Shown here: positions 4,972-5,979 of the stretch, piece after piece
Numbering within the stretch: position 1 is the first letter of the stretch
Layout of the letters: the number at the start of each line of letters is the position of its first letter
Source: Bacteroidaceae bacterium
GTDB taxonomy: Bacteria > Bacteroidota > Bacteroidia > Bacteroidales > Bacteroidaceae
Assembly (NCBI GenBank): GCA_017961965.1
Contig: JAGCWG010000572.1
Span: 1 to 5,979, forward strand
DNA: 5,979 nt
Direction of reading: 5' to 3'
Notes under the pieces: model-generated
Told to the model about the DNA's origin: nothing
The model's input: only the letters and a program-made list of their open reading frames with translations
Database searches by the model: none
Position numbers and translations under genes: made by a program

Positions 4972-5979
4972 ATGCAAAGTTTAGGAACTCTTACTGCAAT
5001 AACAACTATTATCGGTAGCCTTATTATCCCTAATGGTAATGAGAATAACGACAGCAAAGTAGAAGACGTGGACAGCATAACGCCTACGATACAAATGGAC
5101 GAGGTGGAAGTCATCTCCACCGTCAAGGAGAACACCGTAATGCGTCAGTTGCCGTCTGCCGTCAACATGGTTTCACGCCGACAACTCGAAGCCAACAACG
5201 TCAACTCCATCAAGGGAGTTGCTACGATGGTGCCTAACTTCTTCATGCCAGACTACGGCAGCCGACTCACAAGCGCAATATACATCCGTGGCATCGGTTC
5301 ACGCATCAATACTCCTGCCGTGGGCATGTATGTGGATAACGTGCCTTATGTAGATAAGTCAGCCTTCGACTTCAACTTCTTCGACATCGAACGTGTGGAT
5401 GTGCTACGTGGTCCGCAGGGAACTCTCTATGGCCGTAACGCCATGGGCGGCATCATACGTGTATATACAAAGAATCCATTCTCGTACGAAGGAACAGATG
5501 TGAATCTTGGTTACGCCTCTGGTGATGACCACCGCCGTGCAAGTCTCACCCACTACCACCGATGGAGCGACAAGTTCGCCTTCTCAGCAGGAGGCTATTA
5601 TGAAGGTGGCGACGGATTCTTCCACAACGACTTCACAGGCAAGAAGTCGGACAAGATGCAAGCTGGCGGAGGTAGAATAAGAGGAATATACAAGCACAGC
5701 AACAAGCTGAACTTCGACTTTAGCATCAGCTACGATTACAGCGATGAGGGTGCTTATCCTTATTATTATAAAGGAAGCCTCATCGACCCTGAATACATGA
5801 CAGAGAGCATCGACAAGATAACCAACAACCGTGAGAGCAAGTACCGCCGTGGTATGCTCAATGCAGGTGTGAACGTAGAATACAAAGCACCACGATTCGT
5901 GATGAATGCCATCACAGGTTATCAGTACCTCAACGACCGTATGTTCATGGATCAGGATTTCCTCTCAACGGACATCTAC
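4972..5979 (+). CDS. TonB-dependent outer-membrane receptor (partial, C-terminus beyond window)
   Basis: Outer-membrane gated channel that imports a scarce ligand using TonB-ExbBD energy. The first 336 codons are present. A weak signal-like segment covers residues 1-20 (SLGTLTAITTIIGSLIIP), followed by an acidic linker, a TonB-box-like stretch (QMDEVEVIST, 41-50), and the plug domain (about 55-165). The plug has YIRGIGSR (104-111), GMYVDNVPY (118-126), ERVDVLRGPQGTLYGRNAMGG (starting at 140) and IRVYT (162-166). Barrel strands follow. There is no N-terminal carboxypeptidase-like domain, so it is not a SusC-type glycan transporter; siderophore, heme, cobalamin or similar ligands are possible, but the sequence does not say which. 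The ATG at 4972 is the earliest possible because TAA precedes it in frame; AAGG lies only 3 nt upstream. The signal segment lacks the usual Lys/Arg. The operator-like palindrome upstream suggests regulated expression. Confidence 0.92.
   Translation, partial: MQSLGTLTAITTIIGSLIIPNGNENNDSKVEDVDSITPTIQMDEVEVISTVKENTVMRQLPSAVNMVSRRQLEANNVNSIKGVATMVPNFFMPDYGSRLTSAIYIRGIGSRINTPAVGMYVDNVPYVDKSAFDFNFFDIERVDVLRGPQGTLYGRNAMGGIIRVYTKNPFSYEGTDVNLGYASGDDHRRASLTHYHRWSDKFAFSAGGYYEGGDGFFHNDFTGKKSDKMQAGGGRIRGIYKHSNKLNFDFSISYDYSDEGAYPYYYKGSLIDPEYMTESIDKITNNRESKYRRGMLNAGVNVEYKAPRFVMNAITGYQYLNDRMFMDQDFLSTDIY

Noticed and set aside
4914..5135. Minus-strand 73-codon frame over the start of the TonB receptor
   Set aside because: It overlaps the receptor's N-terminal coding sequence and promoter and has no supporting features.
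1..5979. CRISPR array, tRNA, rRNA, insertion sequence or defence/toxin-antitoxin module
   Set aside because: I found no regularly spaced direct repeats, no tRNA-like cloverleaf, no rRNA signature and no transposase, nuclease or toxin motifs in any frame.

Overview
The window looks like chromosomal DNA of a Bacteroidales bacterium, most likely Prevotella or a close relative. Three things point there. Promoter-like sites match the Bacteroidetes consensus (TTTG near -33, TAnnTTTG near -7) rather than the sigma70 consensus. The fumarate reductase has a b558-type single membrane subunit in the order frdC-frdA. The TonB-dependent receptor, the RibD and a secreted-protein C-terminal remnant all have Bacteroidetes-style sequences. 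The assignment rests on recognition of protein families, not on a database search.

Layout. Positions 1-2335 (minus strand) hold the front of a fumarate reductase/succinate dehydrogenase operon: a consensus promoter (2304-2335), a leader with a GC-rich hairpin, frdC (diheme cytochrome b, complete) and frdA (flavoprotein, cut by the left window edge). frdB would be expected just outside. Positions 2349-2560 (minus) hold a 64-residue small protein of unknown function whose stop codon lies in the loop of its own terminator. Positions 2694-3572 (minus) hold a 292-residue exported, probably outer-membrane beta-barrel protein of unknown function. A long AT-rich inverted repeat (2620-2680) separates these two. 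Divergently, ribD (3719-4672, plus) encodes the bifunctional riboflavin deaminase/reductase. Its stop codon also sits in the loop of its terminator. From 4688 to 4971 there is no intact gene. This stretch holds a decayed C-terminal fragment of a secreted protein (minus strand), two sets of inverted repeats, and a good promoter for a TonB-dependent receptor gene that starts at 4972 and runs off the right edge.

How the genes relate. FrdC anchors FrdA (and FrdB) to the inner membrane and carries electrons from menaquinol to fumarate, the terminal step of succinate-forming anaerobic respiration in these bacteria. RibD supplies riboflavin precursors and hence FAD, which FrdA carries, but the genes are on opposite strands with separate promoters, so this is a metabolic link and not shared regulation. 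The TonB receptor and the 292-residue protein are envelope proteins with no evident link to the others.

I see no CRISPR array, tRNA, rRNA, transposase or defence system. The most interesting signals are regulatory or structural: two terminators that enclose stop codons, a long imperfect palindrome over the TonB-receptor promoter, and the gene remnant beside it.
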